Assembly (NCBI RefSeq): GCF_017888565.1
Contig: NZ_JAGHFX010000080.1
Coordinates: 1-64,000 of the forward strand
DNA length: 64,000 nucleotides
Direction: 5' to 3'
Source of the DNA: Clostridium sp.
Lineage (GTDB): Bacteria; Bacillota; Clostridia; Clostridiales; Clostridiaceae
Below are positions 26,154 through 36,984 of this stretch, in pieces. Positions within the stretch are counted from its first letter, which is position 1. Each line of letters starts with the position of its first letter. Position numbers and translations under genes: made by a program. Under the pieces are notes generated by a model. It saw nothing but the letters and a program-made list of their open reading frames with translations, was not told the origin of the DNA and did not search any database.

Positions 26154-26501
26154 AAAATTTATCCCCCTAAAATGATATTTACAAGATAATTCTATACTGA
26201 CTTTGTTTTTTTTTCAACAATATTGTTAAATTATTATCTCTTGTCATTCTGATAAATTCATTTATTAATATAATATAAATTAACGTTTTATTACATATTG
26301 TCATATTTTTTTACACATTTGATTATAACTTCATGATTTTATTAATGAAACAATATATTTTTTCTTATTTAATTCTATTATTTATAATATTTTCCTATTT
26401 TTCATTAACACCTGAAAACGTAATTCAATTTTCATTTTCGTCTTTTTTTTAACATCTTATGTCTTTTAAATATTTTATTCACAAAAATTAGTATTTTATT
26501 T
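26154..26501. other. Intergenic, promoter of lipoprotein gene
   Basis: About 350 AT-rich bases. A palindrome AACAATATTGTT (26217-26228) lies just upstream of a possible -10 TATAGAAT (about 26189-26196). No gene, RNA element or clear terminator for the upstream regulator gene was seen. Confidence 0.4.
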
Positions 26502-27176
26502 TTATTTATTATGATAAAAAGCTTCTATATTATTCCTTATAGCATATATTGTAGCTTGCACCCTGTCTTCTACTTGAATTTTTTTAAATATGCTTGTAAT
26601 ATAGTTTTTCACAGTTTTTTCTGATAAAAATAGCTTTTCTGCAATCTCTTTATTTTTTAGCCCCTTTGAAATTTCGTACAGTATATTTAATTCTCTATTG
26701 GTTAATAATTTTAAAGACTCAATTTCTCTACTTGTAAAAATAGCATCATTTTTAATATCTAAAAACATAGCTTTTATTAAGGACTTGTCTATATATTTCT
26801 CCCCTAAATACACATTTCTTATAGCATTTACAATTTCGCTACCAGCTGATTCTTTTAGTATATATGCATCTGCACCTATATCGATTGACTCCATTATAGT
26901 CTTTTTATCATTTTCTACTGTTAGCATAACTATTTTAATATTAGGATATAATATTTTTAAAGTTTTTAAAGTTTCTATCCCATTTTTCCCAGGCATATTT
27001 ATGTCCAGAAGTATAATATCCGGATTATAATTTTTCATATTATTAAGTAGCTCTTCTCCACTTCGAAACTGCCCACATATTATTAGATCTTCTTCAAAAC
27101 TTATTATTCTATTTAATCCTTCTCTTATTAAGTCATGATCATCTACTACTATAACCCTAATTTTATTATTAATCAT
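26502..27176 (-). CDS. NarL/DegU-type response regulator
   Basis: 224 residues: receiver domain (about 5-122, acidic pair DD and phospho-acceptor Asp in 'ILLDINMPG', Lys in 'LKESAG') and a C-terminal LuxR-type helix-turn-helix ('LTNRELNILYEISKGLKNKE', 'SEKTVKNYI'). The start overlaps the kinase gene by 8 bases, so the two are translated together. It should be phosphorylated by that kinase; target genes are not visible, though the lipoprotein gene just downstream is a candidate. Confidence 0.93.
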   Translation of the reverse strand: MINNKIRVIVVDDHDLIREGLNRIISFEEDLIICGQFRSGEELLNNMKNYNPDIILLDINMPGKNGIETLKTLKILYPNIKIVMLTVENDKKTIMESIDIGADAYILKESAGSEIVNAIRNVYLGEKYIDKSLIKAMFLDIKNDAIFTSREIESLKLLTNRELNILYEISKGLKNKEIAEKLFLSEKTVKNYITSIFKKIQVEDRVQATIYAIRNNIEAFYHNK

Positions 27177-28338
27177 TTTTTATTACCTTTCTATTTATTG
27201 GAAGCCTTATTTTATATATAGTTCCTTCTCCTTTTAAAGATTTTATTTCTATTTTTCCTCTTAATTGTTTTACTCTTTCAAATATCCCAAGTAAACCATA
27301 GCGATTTCCTTTTTGCTTAGTATTTATTATAGTTTCTTGAACATTGAAACCTATTCCATCATCTTTAATATAAATATATATAAAATCTTTAATATAACTG
27401 ATTCTAAAATCAACATATTTTGCTTTAGAATGTTTTTTTATATTGTTTAATATCTCCTGTATAATTCTGTATATAGCAATTTGTATTATTTTTTCTACTT
27501 CATAACTTGACTTATCAACTATTATATCTATTTTTATATCGTTTTCTGCTGATATAATATTTATCATATCTCTTATAGCTTCCATTAATCCAAGTTCCTC
27601 TAATTGTAATGGTCTTAAATCATAAATTATACCTCTTACTTCCTTTAATGCCATTCTTATATTGAATTTCAAATCATCTAATTCATTTATCCCTTTTTCA
27701 AGATCTTTTTGAACTACTACTTTACAAAAATCCACTCTCATCATTGCATTTGCAATGTATTGAGCTGGCCCATCATGTATTTCTCTTGCTATTCTTTGTC
27801 TTTCTAACTCTTGATTTTCCAATATCTTTATTCCAGTTATCATTTGAGAATTTTCATCTTGGTCATTTATTATATCTAAGACATTACCTTCTAAGTACCC
27901 TAATGCTATATTTATTTGGTTAACAGCTCCTTGAGCCTCTTCTATGTTTAAATTATATTTTTTTAAAGCTCTTTCTAAAGTATCTCTTTTTAAAATTAAT
28001 TCTTTTTCTTCATTTTGTTTTGTTATATATCTCACTCTAATGTCTAACGCTTCTTCATAGACCTCTTTAAATAAATCAGAATCCACTTGAGATAGCTTTT
28101 TTGATTCTTCTACCAGCTTATTTCTCATTGCTTTATCAGCTTTTTCTAAATAATCTACCTCATTAATAACTTTCAAAAGTCTACTTTTAACATCATTAAG
28201 CTCTTTCCTTTTGATTTCTAATTCATCTCTCATAGCATCTGCAATATGAAAAATTTTAGATTTCCCTACATTAATCTCTTCTATTACTCCATCAATAATT
28301 TCTTTTACTTCCTCAGAAGAATATATCTCATTTACCAT
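27169..28338 (-). CDS. DegS-like cytoplasmic sensor histidine kinase
   Basis: About 389 residues. The N-terminal 190 residues are a long coiled coil (DegS-type sensory region, no membrane span); then HisKA_3 with 'RIAREIHDGPAQYIANAM' (phospho-His in IHDGP) and a HATPase domain ('NNIKKHSKA', 'DDGIGF', 'GLLGIFERV'). The frame opens at 28401, but the RBS GGTGGGG suits the ATG at 28338 (MVNEIYSS). Signal unknown. Pairs with the downstream regulator. Confidence 0.92.
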   Translation of the reverse strand: MVNEIYSSEEVKEIIDGVIEEINVGKSKIFHIADAMRDELEIKRKELNDVKSRLLKVINEVDYLEKADKAMRNKLVEESKKLSQVDSDLFKEVYEEALDIRVRYITKQNEEKELILKRDTLERALKKYNLNIEEAQGAVNQINIALGYLEGNVLDIINDQDENSQMITGIKILENQELERQRIAREIHDGPAQYIANAMMRVDFCKVVVQKDLEKGINELDDLKFNIRMALKEVRGIIYDLRPLQLEELGLMEAIRDMINIISAENDIKIDIIVDKSSYEVEKIIQIAIYRIIQEILNNIKKHSKAKYVDFRISYIKDFIYIYIKDDGIGFNVQETIINTKQKGNRYGLLGIFERVKQLRGKIEIKSLKGEGTIYKIRLPINRKVIKND

Positions 28339-28422
28339 AGTACCCCACCGACTTTTCCAAGTTAATATTATAAATATACTCTTAAAATACCATAATTTCA
28401 TTAATTAGTAAAATATTAAAAT

Positions 28423-28459
28423 AAAAAGCTACCCCAGAATTTATCTAGGATAGCTTTTT
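28423..28459 (-). terminator. Terminator after CDF gene
   Basis: AAAAAGCTA...TAGCTTTTT with an inner CC-AGA/TCT-GG stem; overlaps the end of the CDF reading frame. Confidence 0.7.
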
Positions 28460-29360
28460 ATATAGCCCATTTTTTATTTTTAGTAAATGATACATTCATC
28501 CACTTTTTTAAATCAAAATGGTTTGTATTTTTATCTATTATTTCTCTTACTTTATCCATATCATCTATAGACTTGATTTTTGAATCTTTAGATACTATAA
28601 AATCAATTTCTATTCTAAGTTCTCTTCCTACTTTTACTACTCTTGCTATAGATTCTTCTAAATTATATTCCTCTTCAATTTCTTTTACTAATAAATTTAT
28701 ATCATAATTGATTTGATCATCAGCTTTAGAGTTTGTTATTTCTTTGAAAGCTTCCATTATAGAAGTTATAGGCATTTTCAAAAATATTGTCGAGCTTAAA
28801 ATAACCATTCCTGGATCAACATAACTTGCTAAGTTTTCTAATCCAATATATTTTAAAATAATTGAAATTAAAAATCCTACTAATACTCCTACACTTAACA
28901 TAGAATCCATAAGCCATTGACTACTTTCAACTTTAACTATCTCAGAATTAAGATTCTTTGATGATTCTCTCATATATAAATAAACTACAGTACATCCAAC
29001 AGATGAAATTAATGCATACCCTAATGCAAAACCTGCCTCAACATCATTTCCTCCATTTAAAACTTGCTTTATTGAAGAAAGCATAGTTATTATACACATT
29101 ATTAGAAGTACTAATGATTTAATAATAACTATCATTGGCTCTAATGTTGCCTTTCCAAAAGGATAATTTTTAAAATCACTTTTATTAATAAAATTTGTAG
29201 TAATAATTGCAAACACCGCTAGTCCTAAACTTACAAATGAGTATAATCCATCAAAAGCTATCATTTCTGAATGTATAGCTCATCCCCATGCAATACCCAA
29301 GACAGCGAAGAACAATCCACCAACTGCTGAAAACTTAAGAATTTTGCTTTCCGCCTTCAT
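28458..29360 (-). pseudogene. Cation diffusion facilitator transporter interrupted by in-frame TGA
   Basis: A good start exists at ATG 29360 with GAAGGAG nine bases before it, giving MKAESKILKFSAVGGLFF and so on. Codon 27 (29282-29280) is TGA; after it the same frame continues without further damage for 274 codons, through about six spans ('FDGLYSFVSLGLAV', 'YPFGKATLEP') and a cytoplasmic domain, to the stop at 28458. Read through, the protein would be a normal CDF of about 300 residues. An internal ATG at 29264 would give a product lacking most of span 1, and no good RBS precedes it. Either a recent nonsense mutation, a sequencing error, or readthrough. Confidence 0.8.
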
Positions 29361-29535
29361 AATATCACTCCTTCAACCTGAAATCTTCTAATGTTATTAT
29401 ATTCTTTTATATTGCATGTCTCAATCCATTAAAATGTTGTATATTCTTTATTAATATGAGTATCTTTCATTTTTCACTTTCTTATAAAAAGCATAAAAGT
29501 ACATAATATATATTGTATCTATCCATAAAACTAAT

Positions 29536-31308
29536 TTACTTTATCATAAACTTATTTATTTCAATATTTTTTTCATTAGAATTATTATTTAACTCTTCTC
29601 CAATTTCTGCAACTCCTTGAGCCATAATACTTAACTCGCTTGAAAAAGTTTTTATTTCTTCTGAAGAACGCGATATTTCATCTAATAATACTCGTGATTT
29701 TTCAATTGAATCTATAATAGTATTTTTCTCAGATGACACAATATCTATTTTATTATTTGCATCTGTCATTTTAGGAACTATTTCAATGATTTTATCTACT
29801 ATTTCTTTAAATGATACTATTGAGTTATCTATTACACCATATTGCTTTTCTAACTTAATATTCATAACATTCGAAGTTTCTTTTACATCATTCCCTTCCC
29901 TTATTACACCTGTTAATAGCTTATCAATATCAAGAGATGAACTTTTAACTTCTTCTGCAAGTTTTCTTATTTCATTTGCTACAACTGCAAATCCTCTTCC
30001 AGCTTCACCAACCCTTGCTGCTTCAATAGATGCATTTAATGCTAATAGATTAGTTTGATCTGCAATTGAATCTATGAAAATAGCTATATTCTTTATCTTT
30101 TCTAAGGAACAGTATAGATTTTCTAATTCATCATTCATATAAGATGATGAATTTTGTATATCAATCTTTGAATTTTGAAGCATCATTAAATCTTCTTTAT
30201 TTCTGCTTAGTTGACTATTTACATTAATTAGTAAGTAATTAGTTTTATTAATTAATTCCTTAACTTCTTGAATTGATATTCCAAATCCATTAAGTAAATT
30301 GCTTATTTCTTTCGTATCTTCATTTTGAATATAAATATTTGAATCAACTTCTTTAATTGTAGCTGTCACCTCTTCTGAAGCCGCTGCCATTTCTTTACTT
30401 GAGTTAGATAACTTTTCTATATTTATAATTTCTTTATTTGATGAAATTATTATTTGATTTATCATCTTAGAAATTTTTTCTTGCAATACATTTATATAAT
30501 CAGCTATTAACTTTATTTCATCATTACTATTAACATCTACTACTTTAGTTAAATTACCTTCTGAAATTGTAACAAGCCCATCTATAACTTTTTTTACACC
30601 TCTATTAATATTCTTTGATAAAGCATATGATACTATGCTATATACAATAATTAGAATAATTGCTAATATACCTAGTTGAATAAGTATTACTTTTTTTACA
30701 TTTATAATTTCCGTAATATCCTCTCTAACTTCTAATATAGCGTCAACACTTCCACTTAACCCTATAATTGGATAGTATGATTTTATTAAGGTATTCTTTT
30801 TCTCCTTAACTTCTGTGGATATAACCTCTCCATTAAAAACTCTATGTAATTCATCACTTAATATTATTTTCTTACCATAATTCAATAAATTACTATCTGT
30901 GTCTACTATTATTTCAGCATCTTTATTATTACTTTTAGTTAATATAGCTGCATATATAACATTTTCATTGCTTTTTGCATTTGATAAATCATTTTTTAAT
31001 TTCTTATAATCATAACTTCCTGTTGTCTTATCTTGCATTATAGCACTTATATCACCTGTAGATATACTTCCTTTAATATTCTTTCCTCTAGCTAATACAT
31101 CTTTTTCAATAGAGTTTAGCAATCTATTAAACATTAGTGCATTAATACTTAATAATATAATCATTGCTATTATTGTTACCATTACTGTGATACTAAAAAT
31201 CTTTTTTCCTATTGTACTTGCCCTTTTCTTCGAACTTTTCTTCCATCTCTTATTTTCTTTTACTTTCTTATGTTCTTTATTATTTTTTCTTAACCTTCTT
31301 TTTTTCAT
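29536..31308 (-). CDS. Methyl-accepting chemotaxis protein with highly basic N-terminus
   Basis: 590 residues. Residues 1-34 contain about twenty Lys/Arg; then span 1 (about 38-60), an extracellular sensor (about 61-205, single-Cache-like size), span 2 (about 206-228), HAMP, and a signalling domain with the hairpin tip '[20 protein letters not shown]' and '[18 protein letters not shown]'. It should transmit an external signal to CheA. Ligand unknown. The 34-residue basic leader before span 1 is longer and more charged than usual. Confidence 0.93.
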   Translation of the reverse strand: MKKRRLRKNNKEHKKVKENKRWKKSSKKRASTIGKKIFSITVMVTIIAMIILLSINALMFNRLLNSIEKDVLARGKNIKGSISTGDISAIMQDKTTGSYDYKKLKNDLSNAKSNENVIYAAILTKSNNKDAEIIVDTDSNLLNYGKKIILSDELHRVFNGEVISTEVKEKKNTLIKSYYPIIGLSGSVDAILEVREDITEIINVKKVILIQLGILAIILIIVYSIVSYALSKNINRGVKKVIDGLVTISEGNLTKVVDVNSNDEIKLIADYINVLQEKISKMINQIIISSNKEIINIEKLSNSSKEMAAASEEVTATIKEVDSNIYIQNEDTKEISNLLNGFGISIQEVKELINKTNYLLINVNSQLSRNKEDLMMLQNSKIDIQNSSSYMNDELENLYCSLEKIKNIAIFIDSIADQTNLLALNASIEAARVGEAGRGFAVVANEIRKLAEEVKSSSLDIDKLLTGVIREGNDVKETSNVMNIKLEKQYGVIDNSIVSFKEIVDKIIEIVPKMTDANNKIDIVSSEKNTIIDSIEKSRVLLDEISRSSEEIKTFSSELSIMAQGVAEIGEELNNNSNEKNIEINKFMIK

Positions 31309-31748
31309 TATTTGCCCCCTAATTATTATTTAATATTAGCTATGTTATAATTTTAATCATTTAGTAACTTATTGTAAATATATATACTTTTGTAATAACT
31401 TTTAAATTTATACAATCTATAATTATTATTTTCTTATAAGTTAATAAGATAAATATAAACTTTATTTTCATAATATAAATCACTTAAAAATACTATTAAA
31501 CATAAAATAACTTATGATAACTTTTGCAAAATCTTAGCTTTACTGTTTCACATTATTTGGTATTAATTTACTAACATTTAATTTAATATTCGAGTAATTT
31601 AGATAAATCTTTATTTATATTATTAAATAATATAAAATACGTATATATTTAGTAATTTTTCCCACAAATTCTTGAAATTATTATCACTTCGAGGTAAACT
31701 ATATATATCATGAAAATGATAAAGTAACTATATAGAAAGTTGGTATTT
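31309..31748. other. Divergent promoter region, chemoreceptor / VanW gene
   Basis: About 440 bases, extremely AT-rich. TTGAAA (about 31672) with TAAACT 17 bases on could serve the VanW gene, but I am not confident. No RNA element or reading frame was seen. Confidence 0.4.
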
Positions 31749-33062
31749 ATGAGCAATAATAATCTTAATACTGAACCATCTAAGGAAGTGGTACAAACTG
31801 ATAAAAAAAGTATAGTTTCTATTTTAAAATCATGGAAATTCATGCTTGTAGTATTTTTGATTCTAATTTCCATTCTTGGTTATTGGCTTATCTCAAATAA
31901 TACTTTAATAAAAAACTATGCAGATAAAGTTTATCCTGGTGCTTATATACTAAATAAAGATTTAGCAGGATTGAATAGTAACGACTTACACGCTACACTT
32001 ATTTCTTTAGTTGAAGATATAAGTAATAAAAAAGTAAGCGTTGGGGCAAATGGACAAAATTTTGAGATTTCTTATAAGGATTTAGAAGCAACTATTAATT
32101 ATGAAGAACTTGAAAATGATATTTTAAGTTTTGGAAAAAATGAAGGTTTCTTTAAGAAAATAAACTTGTTAAAGAAACCAGAAAATAGGGAGTATGAATT
32201 TGAAGTTCTTTTTAATGATGAAAAGTTAACTTCATTCGTATCTAATATATCTAATGCTGTAGATGTTAGCCCTACAAATGCTTCTATAGATATATCTAGT
32301 GGAGCAATGAATATTTCAAATGATTCCACTGGACTTAAATTAAATACAAGTGATTTAACAGATAAAATTAAATCTCAAATAAAAGATATGAATGCTCCAA
32401 ATGTGGTAGAGGTATCTGGAAATGTTGATGTTGTTGAAGCCAATATTAAAGCTAGTGCTTTAAGCAATGTAAACAATAAGATTTCTAGCTTTTCAACAAG
32501 TTATCCAGCTGGCCCTAGTGGTACAAACCTTCAACTTGCGGCAAGAAATATTGATAATATTATAGTAATGCCAGGTGAAACATTTTCAACTGAAAAAGCT
32601 ATAGGCCCAACTACTATTGAAAATGGCTTCGTAGCTGCCAATACTTATGTTAACGGACAAGTAGTTCCTGGTGTAGGGGGCGGTGTCTGTCAAGTTTCTT
32701 CAACTCTTTATAATACTATGTTAAGAGCTGGAATAATCCCTACTGAAAGACTTAACCATATGATGACCGTTTCATATGTTCCTATAGGACTTGATGCTAC
32801 TTTAGCTGATAACCTTATTGACTTAAAATTCGTTAATAACTTTGAATATCCAGTAGTAATAAACACCTATGCTGGAAACGGAAATTTAACTATTGAATTA
32901 TGGTCAAACGAATCAGTAAAAGGTGGTATAACATATGAGCCAGTATCAATACCTATAGGACCACTAAGTGCTGATACTTATTTATATGGATATGATTCAA
33001 ATGGCGAATTAGTTGTTAATCAATACCTAGATAGAAGTACCTATCAACCACTTCCAAACTAA
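31749..33062 (+). CDS. VanW family protein, membrane-anchored
   Basis: About 437 residues: short cytoplasmic part, one span (about 28-50), a PG_binding_4-like domain in the extracytoplasmic part (about 75-215), and the VanW domain from about residue 235 ('NIIVMPGETFSTEKAIGPTT', 'GVGGGVCQVSSTLYNTML'). VanW proteins are linked to peptidoglycan but their reaction is not established. The frame opens at TTG 31740; the ATG at 31749 is chosen because it has better spacing from GAAAG. Followed by a terminator. Confidence 0.9.
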   Translation: MSNNNLNTEPSKEVVQTDKKSIVSILKSWKFMLVVFLILISILGYWLISNNTLIKNYADKVYPGAYILNKDLAGLNSNDLHATLISLVEDISNKKVSVGANGQNFEISYKDLEATINYEELENDILSFGKNEGFFKKINLLKKPENREYEFEVLFNDEKLTSFVSNISNAVDVSPTNASIDISSGAMNISNDSTGLKLNTSDLTDKIKSQIKDMNAPNVVEVSGNVDVVEANIKASALSNVNNKISSFSTSYPAGPSGTNLQLAARNIDNIIVMPGETFSTEKAIGPTTIENGFVAANTYVNGQVVPGVGGGVCQVSSTLYNTMLRAGIIPTERLNHMMTVSYVPIGLDATLADNLIDLKFVNNFEYPVVINTYAGNGNLTIELWSNESVKGGITYEPVSIPIGPLSADTYLYGYDSNGELVVNQYLDRSTYQPLPN

Positions 33063-33090
33063 AAAAATCTGAGTTTCCTCAGCTTTTTTT
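33061..33090 (+). terminator. Terminator of VanW gene
   Basis: AAAAAATCTGAG-TTTC-CTCAGCTTTTTTT right after the stop. Confidence 0.8.
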
Positions 33091-33154
33091 AGTTTAATTT
33101 ATAATTAATAATAAATGATTCTTATGTAAGAAGTTTTTAATTAAATTGATAATT

Positions 33155-34366
33155 TTAATTCCTTATGCTTGAGCCAGCTAAATATCCAGTAGAAAATGCC
33201 ATTTGAAGATTATACCCTCCTGTTTCTGCATCAATATCAATAACTTCTCCAGCAAAAAATAAATTTTTTATCTTTTTTGACTCCATAGTAGATGCATTTA
33301 TTTCTTTAACACTAATTCCTCCACTAGTAACCATTGCTGCTTTTATTGTAATAGTGTCTTCAACAGTTAAAGGCATTTCTTTTATATATTCTATAAGCTT
33401 CAATTCATCTTCTTTTTTCAACTCTGAAATCTTAACTTCACTTAAATTTAAAATATTTAGTATTTCTTTCACAAAATTTTGAGGTAGATAAGCTTTTAAA
33501 TTATTTAATAAGCTTTTATTTGAATTAGATCTAATTATCTTAGATAACTCATCCTTAGAGGTTTCTGGTAAAAAATCTAATTTTATCTCTACTTCTTTTT
33601 CTTTTAAAATTTTATTTATATAAGATGAGAATTTTAAAACTCCAGGTCCTGATATACCAAAGTGAGTAAATATCATATCACCTTGACGTTGAACTTTTTT
33701 CTTTTTTATAGTAGTACTTATTATTACTTCTTTCATTGATACACCTTGAAGGTTTTTAATAAATCCTTCTTTTGTTACAAGTGGAATTAATGCTGGATAT
33801 AAAGGATTTATCGTATGTCCATACTTTTGTAATATATCATACATGCTTCCATCAGACCCTGTGGTAGGATAACTCTTTCCACCAGTAGTTACAATAACAC
33901 TATCTGCATATATCTTTTTCCCCTCTTCTGTAATTATACCTTTAATAGTTTCATCTTCAATAATAAAATCATTTACTTTTGTATTGTATAAAACTTTAAC
34001 ATCATTTTTCATAAGATCTCTTTTAAATATTTCTATAACTTCATCTGCTTTATCGCTTTTTGTAAATACTTTTTGATCATATTCAACCTTATACTCTAAA
34101 CTATTATTAGAAAAGTATTCTAATAAGGTAGTATTTGAAAAAGTATAAAGTGCACTATATAAAAATTTCTTATTTGTCACTATTTTATCGAAAAATTCTT
34201 CTATATCTCTATTATTGGTTATATTACATCTTCCACCACCAGTAAGTCTTAATTTCTTACCTATTTCATTATTTCTTTCTATTAAAGTAACTTCATTGTT
34301 TTTTGAAGCTGATAATGATGCCATTATACCAGCAGGTCCAGCTCCAACAACTATAACTTTTGCCAT
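33155..34366 (-). CDS. HI0933/YhiN family flavoprotein (BaiN-like)
   Basis: 403 residues. N-terminal FAD motif 'VVGAGPAGIMAS', then 'GKKLRLTGGGRCNITN' and, near the C-terminus, 'FFAGEVIDIDAETGGYNLQ' with the second nucleotide-contact motif; all diagnostic of the HI0933-like family. The family is reported to include a bile-acid reductase (BaiN), but most members have no assigned substrate. RBS AAGGAG. Not in an obvious operon. Confidence 0.93.
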   Translation of the reverse strand: MAKVIVVGAGPAGIMASLSASKNNEVTLIERNNEIGKKLRLTGGGRCNITNNRDIEEFFDKIVTNKKFLYSALYTFSNTTLLEYFSNNSLEYKVEYDQKVFTKSDKADEVIEIFKRDLMKNDVKVLYNTKVNDFIIEDETIKGIITEEGKKIYADSVIVTTGGKSYPTTGSDGSMYDILQKYGHTINPLYPALIPLVTKEGFIKNLQGVSMKEVIISTTIKKKKVQRQGDMIFTHFGISGPGVLKFSSYINKILKEKEVEIKLDFLPETSKDELSKIIRSNSNKSLLNNLKAYLPQNFVKEILNILNLSEVKISELKKEDELKLIEYIKEMPLTVEDTITIKAAMVTSGGISVKEINASTMESKKIKNLFFAGEVIDIDAETGGYNLQMAFSTGYLAGSSIRN

Positions 34367-34426
34367 AATTTATCTCCTTAAAAATTTTCATTTGATCTTT
34401 GAAATATATTATATACTAAAAACAAA

Positions 34427-34462
34427 ATAAAATCACTTAGAGTTAATCTAAATGATTTTATT
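34427..34462 (-). terminator. Terminator of ABC permease gene
   Basis: AATAAAATCA-TTAGA / TCTAA-TGATTTTATT, one mismatch, 8 bases past the stop. Confidence 0.7.
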
Positions 34463-34469
34463 TATACCT

Positions 34470-36125
34470 TTATTCTCTTAATTTATTTTTTGAAACGTTA
34501 AATGAAATCTTCCATAATAAAATATCTAACCCAAGTAATATTACACCATAAATATATATTCCTATACTAAAAAAGCTTGCTGCAAGATGTAGACCTATGC
34601 CCAAAAGTATAAAAATAAATGAAAATATAAGTGATACTAAACTATCTCCAGTATTATTGGTACCTTCAAATTTTTTCGAAAATGGATATACTTTAGAACT
34701 AATTGAAAAATTAACTATAATAATCAATATTAAAGTTAAAAATGCTACTATAAGATGTTTTATAACACTCATTGAAAAAATAATTATAAATATTATAGAT
34801 ACAATAATATATGGAGGTATTATAAGCTTAAATAAAGCCCCCTTTATAACTCCTTTATATATTGAAGATATCTTTTTTATTGGTGCTACTTCATATATCC
34901 ATGCTCCATTATATCTCTCTGAATACCTAAGCATTATTAGTATATTCGGAATCATTAATGCAAAAGAATATATTGTTAGATAAAACTTTGAATTAATTAA
35001 ACTATATCTTATATTACTAATATCTTCTCCCTGAATACCAATTGTCAAAAATATAAATGGAAAAATTACTCCAAGAGCCATATTAGGATAAACTTTAAGC
35101 TTAAATTCTCTTTCTGAGTTAATAATTCCCACTGATAAATTATAAAATGCTCTTTCAATCTTATCTTTACATATTATTTTACCAATCCTAAGTAAATTCT
35201 TACTTTTTTCATTAGATTTTTCATTATTATTATTTAATTTTTGTAAATACTTTTCAAATGTAGGAGTTAACTTTAAATAAACTAATAATGCTATTATTGG
35301 TATTAACACTGCTAATACTGTCATAATTATTTTATATGTAGTTATTCCTTCCCCAGCTACCATAGATAACGGAGCAGCAAACCATATAGGAGGTATTAAC
35401 AGATGCCATATTTTTTCAGTGTACGAAATATTACCTACATCAATAAATTGAAAAATTCTTGGTACTATTTGATATATTCCTACCATAAATATACTTAATC
35501 CAATTTGAACAAAATTTATCATATCCTTTAACTTTTCGCCATCAAAAATTTTAAGTACTAGAAGATAGGATAATGCAGTTATTATAATCATAAAGATATC
35601 TATAAGTATTATTTCAATTAAAAATATTAAACAGTACCATATCCCTTGTTTAAATGAAATTACAAGCGAAATTCCTACTAAAGCTAATGTTAAATAAATT
35701 ATATAAATACAAATATGAGTAATTTTTGCAGCATTTATAGTTTTACTACTTACTCCTTTTGTTGCCAAAATATTTTTATCTCTAACATCTAACATTACAT
35801 AAGAAAAATCAGAAATGAAAATTGTTAGTATCATAAACATAATTGCAGAAAAATAAGCTGCCATTTGATACATTAAATTCATTTTAAATATAAGCATTAA
35901 TCCAAAAAATAATCCTATAAAAGCGTATAGTATTAAGGCTTTATAAAATTCATTTGATTCGCTATTTTTCTTTTTATTTTCATTATTAAAAACAGTAGCT
36001 TTTCTTCTCCCATCCATTGTAAGTTTAGCTTGAAGTATTATTCTAAAAATATCATAATCTACTCCAGCTTTTTCATATAAACCTCTAAACTTATCTAAAA
36101 ATCTTATAACCTTAAATTCCTTCAT
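34470..36125 (-). CDS. ABC-2 type exporter permease
   Basis: 551 residues with about twelve to fourteen spans arranged in two halves separated by a hydrophilic loop (about 300-330, Asn/Lys-rich). No motif shows the substrate. It starts 4 bases after the ATPase gene, so the two form one exporter. The general appearance is that of large clostridial ABC permeases of unknown substrate. Confidence 0.85.
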   Translation of the reverse strand: MKEFKVIRFLDKFRGLYEKAGVDYDIFRIILQAKLTMDGRRKATVFNNENKKKNSESNEFYKALILYAFIGLFFGLMLIFKMNLMYQMAAYFSAIMFMILTIFISDFSYVMLDVRDKNILATKGVSSKTINAAKITHICIYIIYLTLALVGISLVISFKQGIWYCLIFLIEIILIDIFMIIITALSYLLVLKIFDGEKLKDMINFVQIGLSIFMVGIYQIVPRIFQFIDVGNISYTEKIWHLLIPPIWFAAPLSMVAGEGITTYKIIMTVLAVLIPIIALLVYLKLTPTFEKYLQKLNNNNEKSNEKSKNLLRIGKIICKDKIERAFYNLSVGIINSEREFKLKVYPNMALGVIFPFIFLTIGIQGEDISNIRYSLINSKFYLTIYSFALMIPNILIMLRYSERYNGAWIYEVAPIKKISSIYKGVIKGALFKLIIPPYIIVSIIFIIIFSMSVIKHLIVAFLTLILIIIVNFSISSKVYPFSKKFEGTNNTGDSLVSLIFSFIFILLGIGLHLAASFFSIGIYIYGVILLGLDILLWKISFNVSKNKLRE

Positions 36126-36129
36126 ACTT

Positions 36130-36912
36130 CTATACCTCTTTAACTACAGATATGAAGTTTTCAGCTAATTCTTTATATTGATGGAATCCTGTAACCTCAT
36201 TAAATATGCTTTCAAGTGAACTTTCCTTATAATTACTCTTTAATTCTTCAAAATTACCATCTGCAACTATTTCAGCATTATTTATCAATATTATTCTATC
36301 ACTTATTTTTTCAACAACTTCCATTATATGAGATGAATAAAAAATTGTTTTTCCTTCTTTTGCAAGATAAGAAAGTATCTCTTTAATTATCATTACACTA
36401 TTAGCATCTAATCCACTTAAAGGCTCATCTAAAAATAATATTTCTGGATCATGTATTAAACTTGATATCAATATTAACTTTTGCTTCATACCTTTTGAAT
36501 ATGATGAAATCCTCTTTTCATAGACATCTGCTATTCCTAGTATGTCCATTAATTTTCTTGCCTTATTATCAGCTTTGTCATAATCTATATCATATAATTG
36601 AGCTATAAAAGTTAAATATTCTTTTCCTGTTAGACTATCATATATTTCAGGCACTTCTGGAACATATCCTATTTTCTTTTTATAACTTCCATCATCTTTA
36701 GAAATATCTTCTCCAAATATTCTTATTTCTCCAGCATATCCAGTAACTAGTCCCATAATTAGCTTTACTGTAGTACTTTTCCCAGCTCCATTAGGTCCTA
36801 TATATCCAATTATACTCCCCTTATTTATTTTGAGATTTATCCCTTTTAATACTTGCTTTTCTCCAAAACTCTTTTTTAAATCTATCAATTCTAATACTTG
36901 ATTATTTTCCAT
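36130..36912 (-). CDS. ABC exporter ATPase
   Basis: About 260 residues with Walker A 'GYIGPNGAGKSTTVK', signature 'SSYSKGMKQK', Walker B 'ILFLDEPLSGLD' and switch His in 'IFYSSHIMEVV'. The first ATG (36921) touches the GGGGG RBS; the ATG at 36912 has a 9-base spacing and is chosen. Works with the large permease encoded next. Confidence 0.94.
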   Translation of the reverse strand: MENNQVLELIDLKKSFGEKQVLKGINLKINKGSIIGYIGPNGAGKSTTVKLIMGLVTGYAGEIRIFGEDISKDDGSYKKKIGYVPEVPEIYDSLTGKEYLTFIAQLYDIDYDKADNKARKLMDILGIADVYEKRISSYSKGMKQKLILISSLIHDPEILFLDEPLSGLDANSVMIIKEILSYLAKEGKTIFYSSHIMEVVEKISDRIILINNAEIVADGNFEELKSNYKESSLESIFNEVTGFHQYKELAENFISVVKEV

Positions 36913-36984
36913 AAATATCATCCCCCTTAACCATTTTACAACAGATTCCTTTTTTTTGTAAAATACTTACTTAGCATTATATTT

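Noticed and set aside
29280..29282. TGA as a selenocysteine codon
   Set aside because: CDF transporters have no selenocysteine at this place and I see no hairpin of bSECIS type directly after it; nonsense mutation is simpler.
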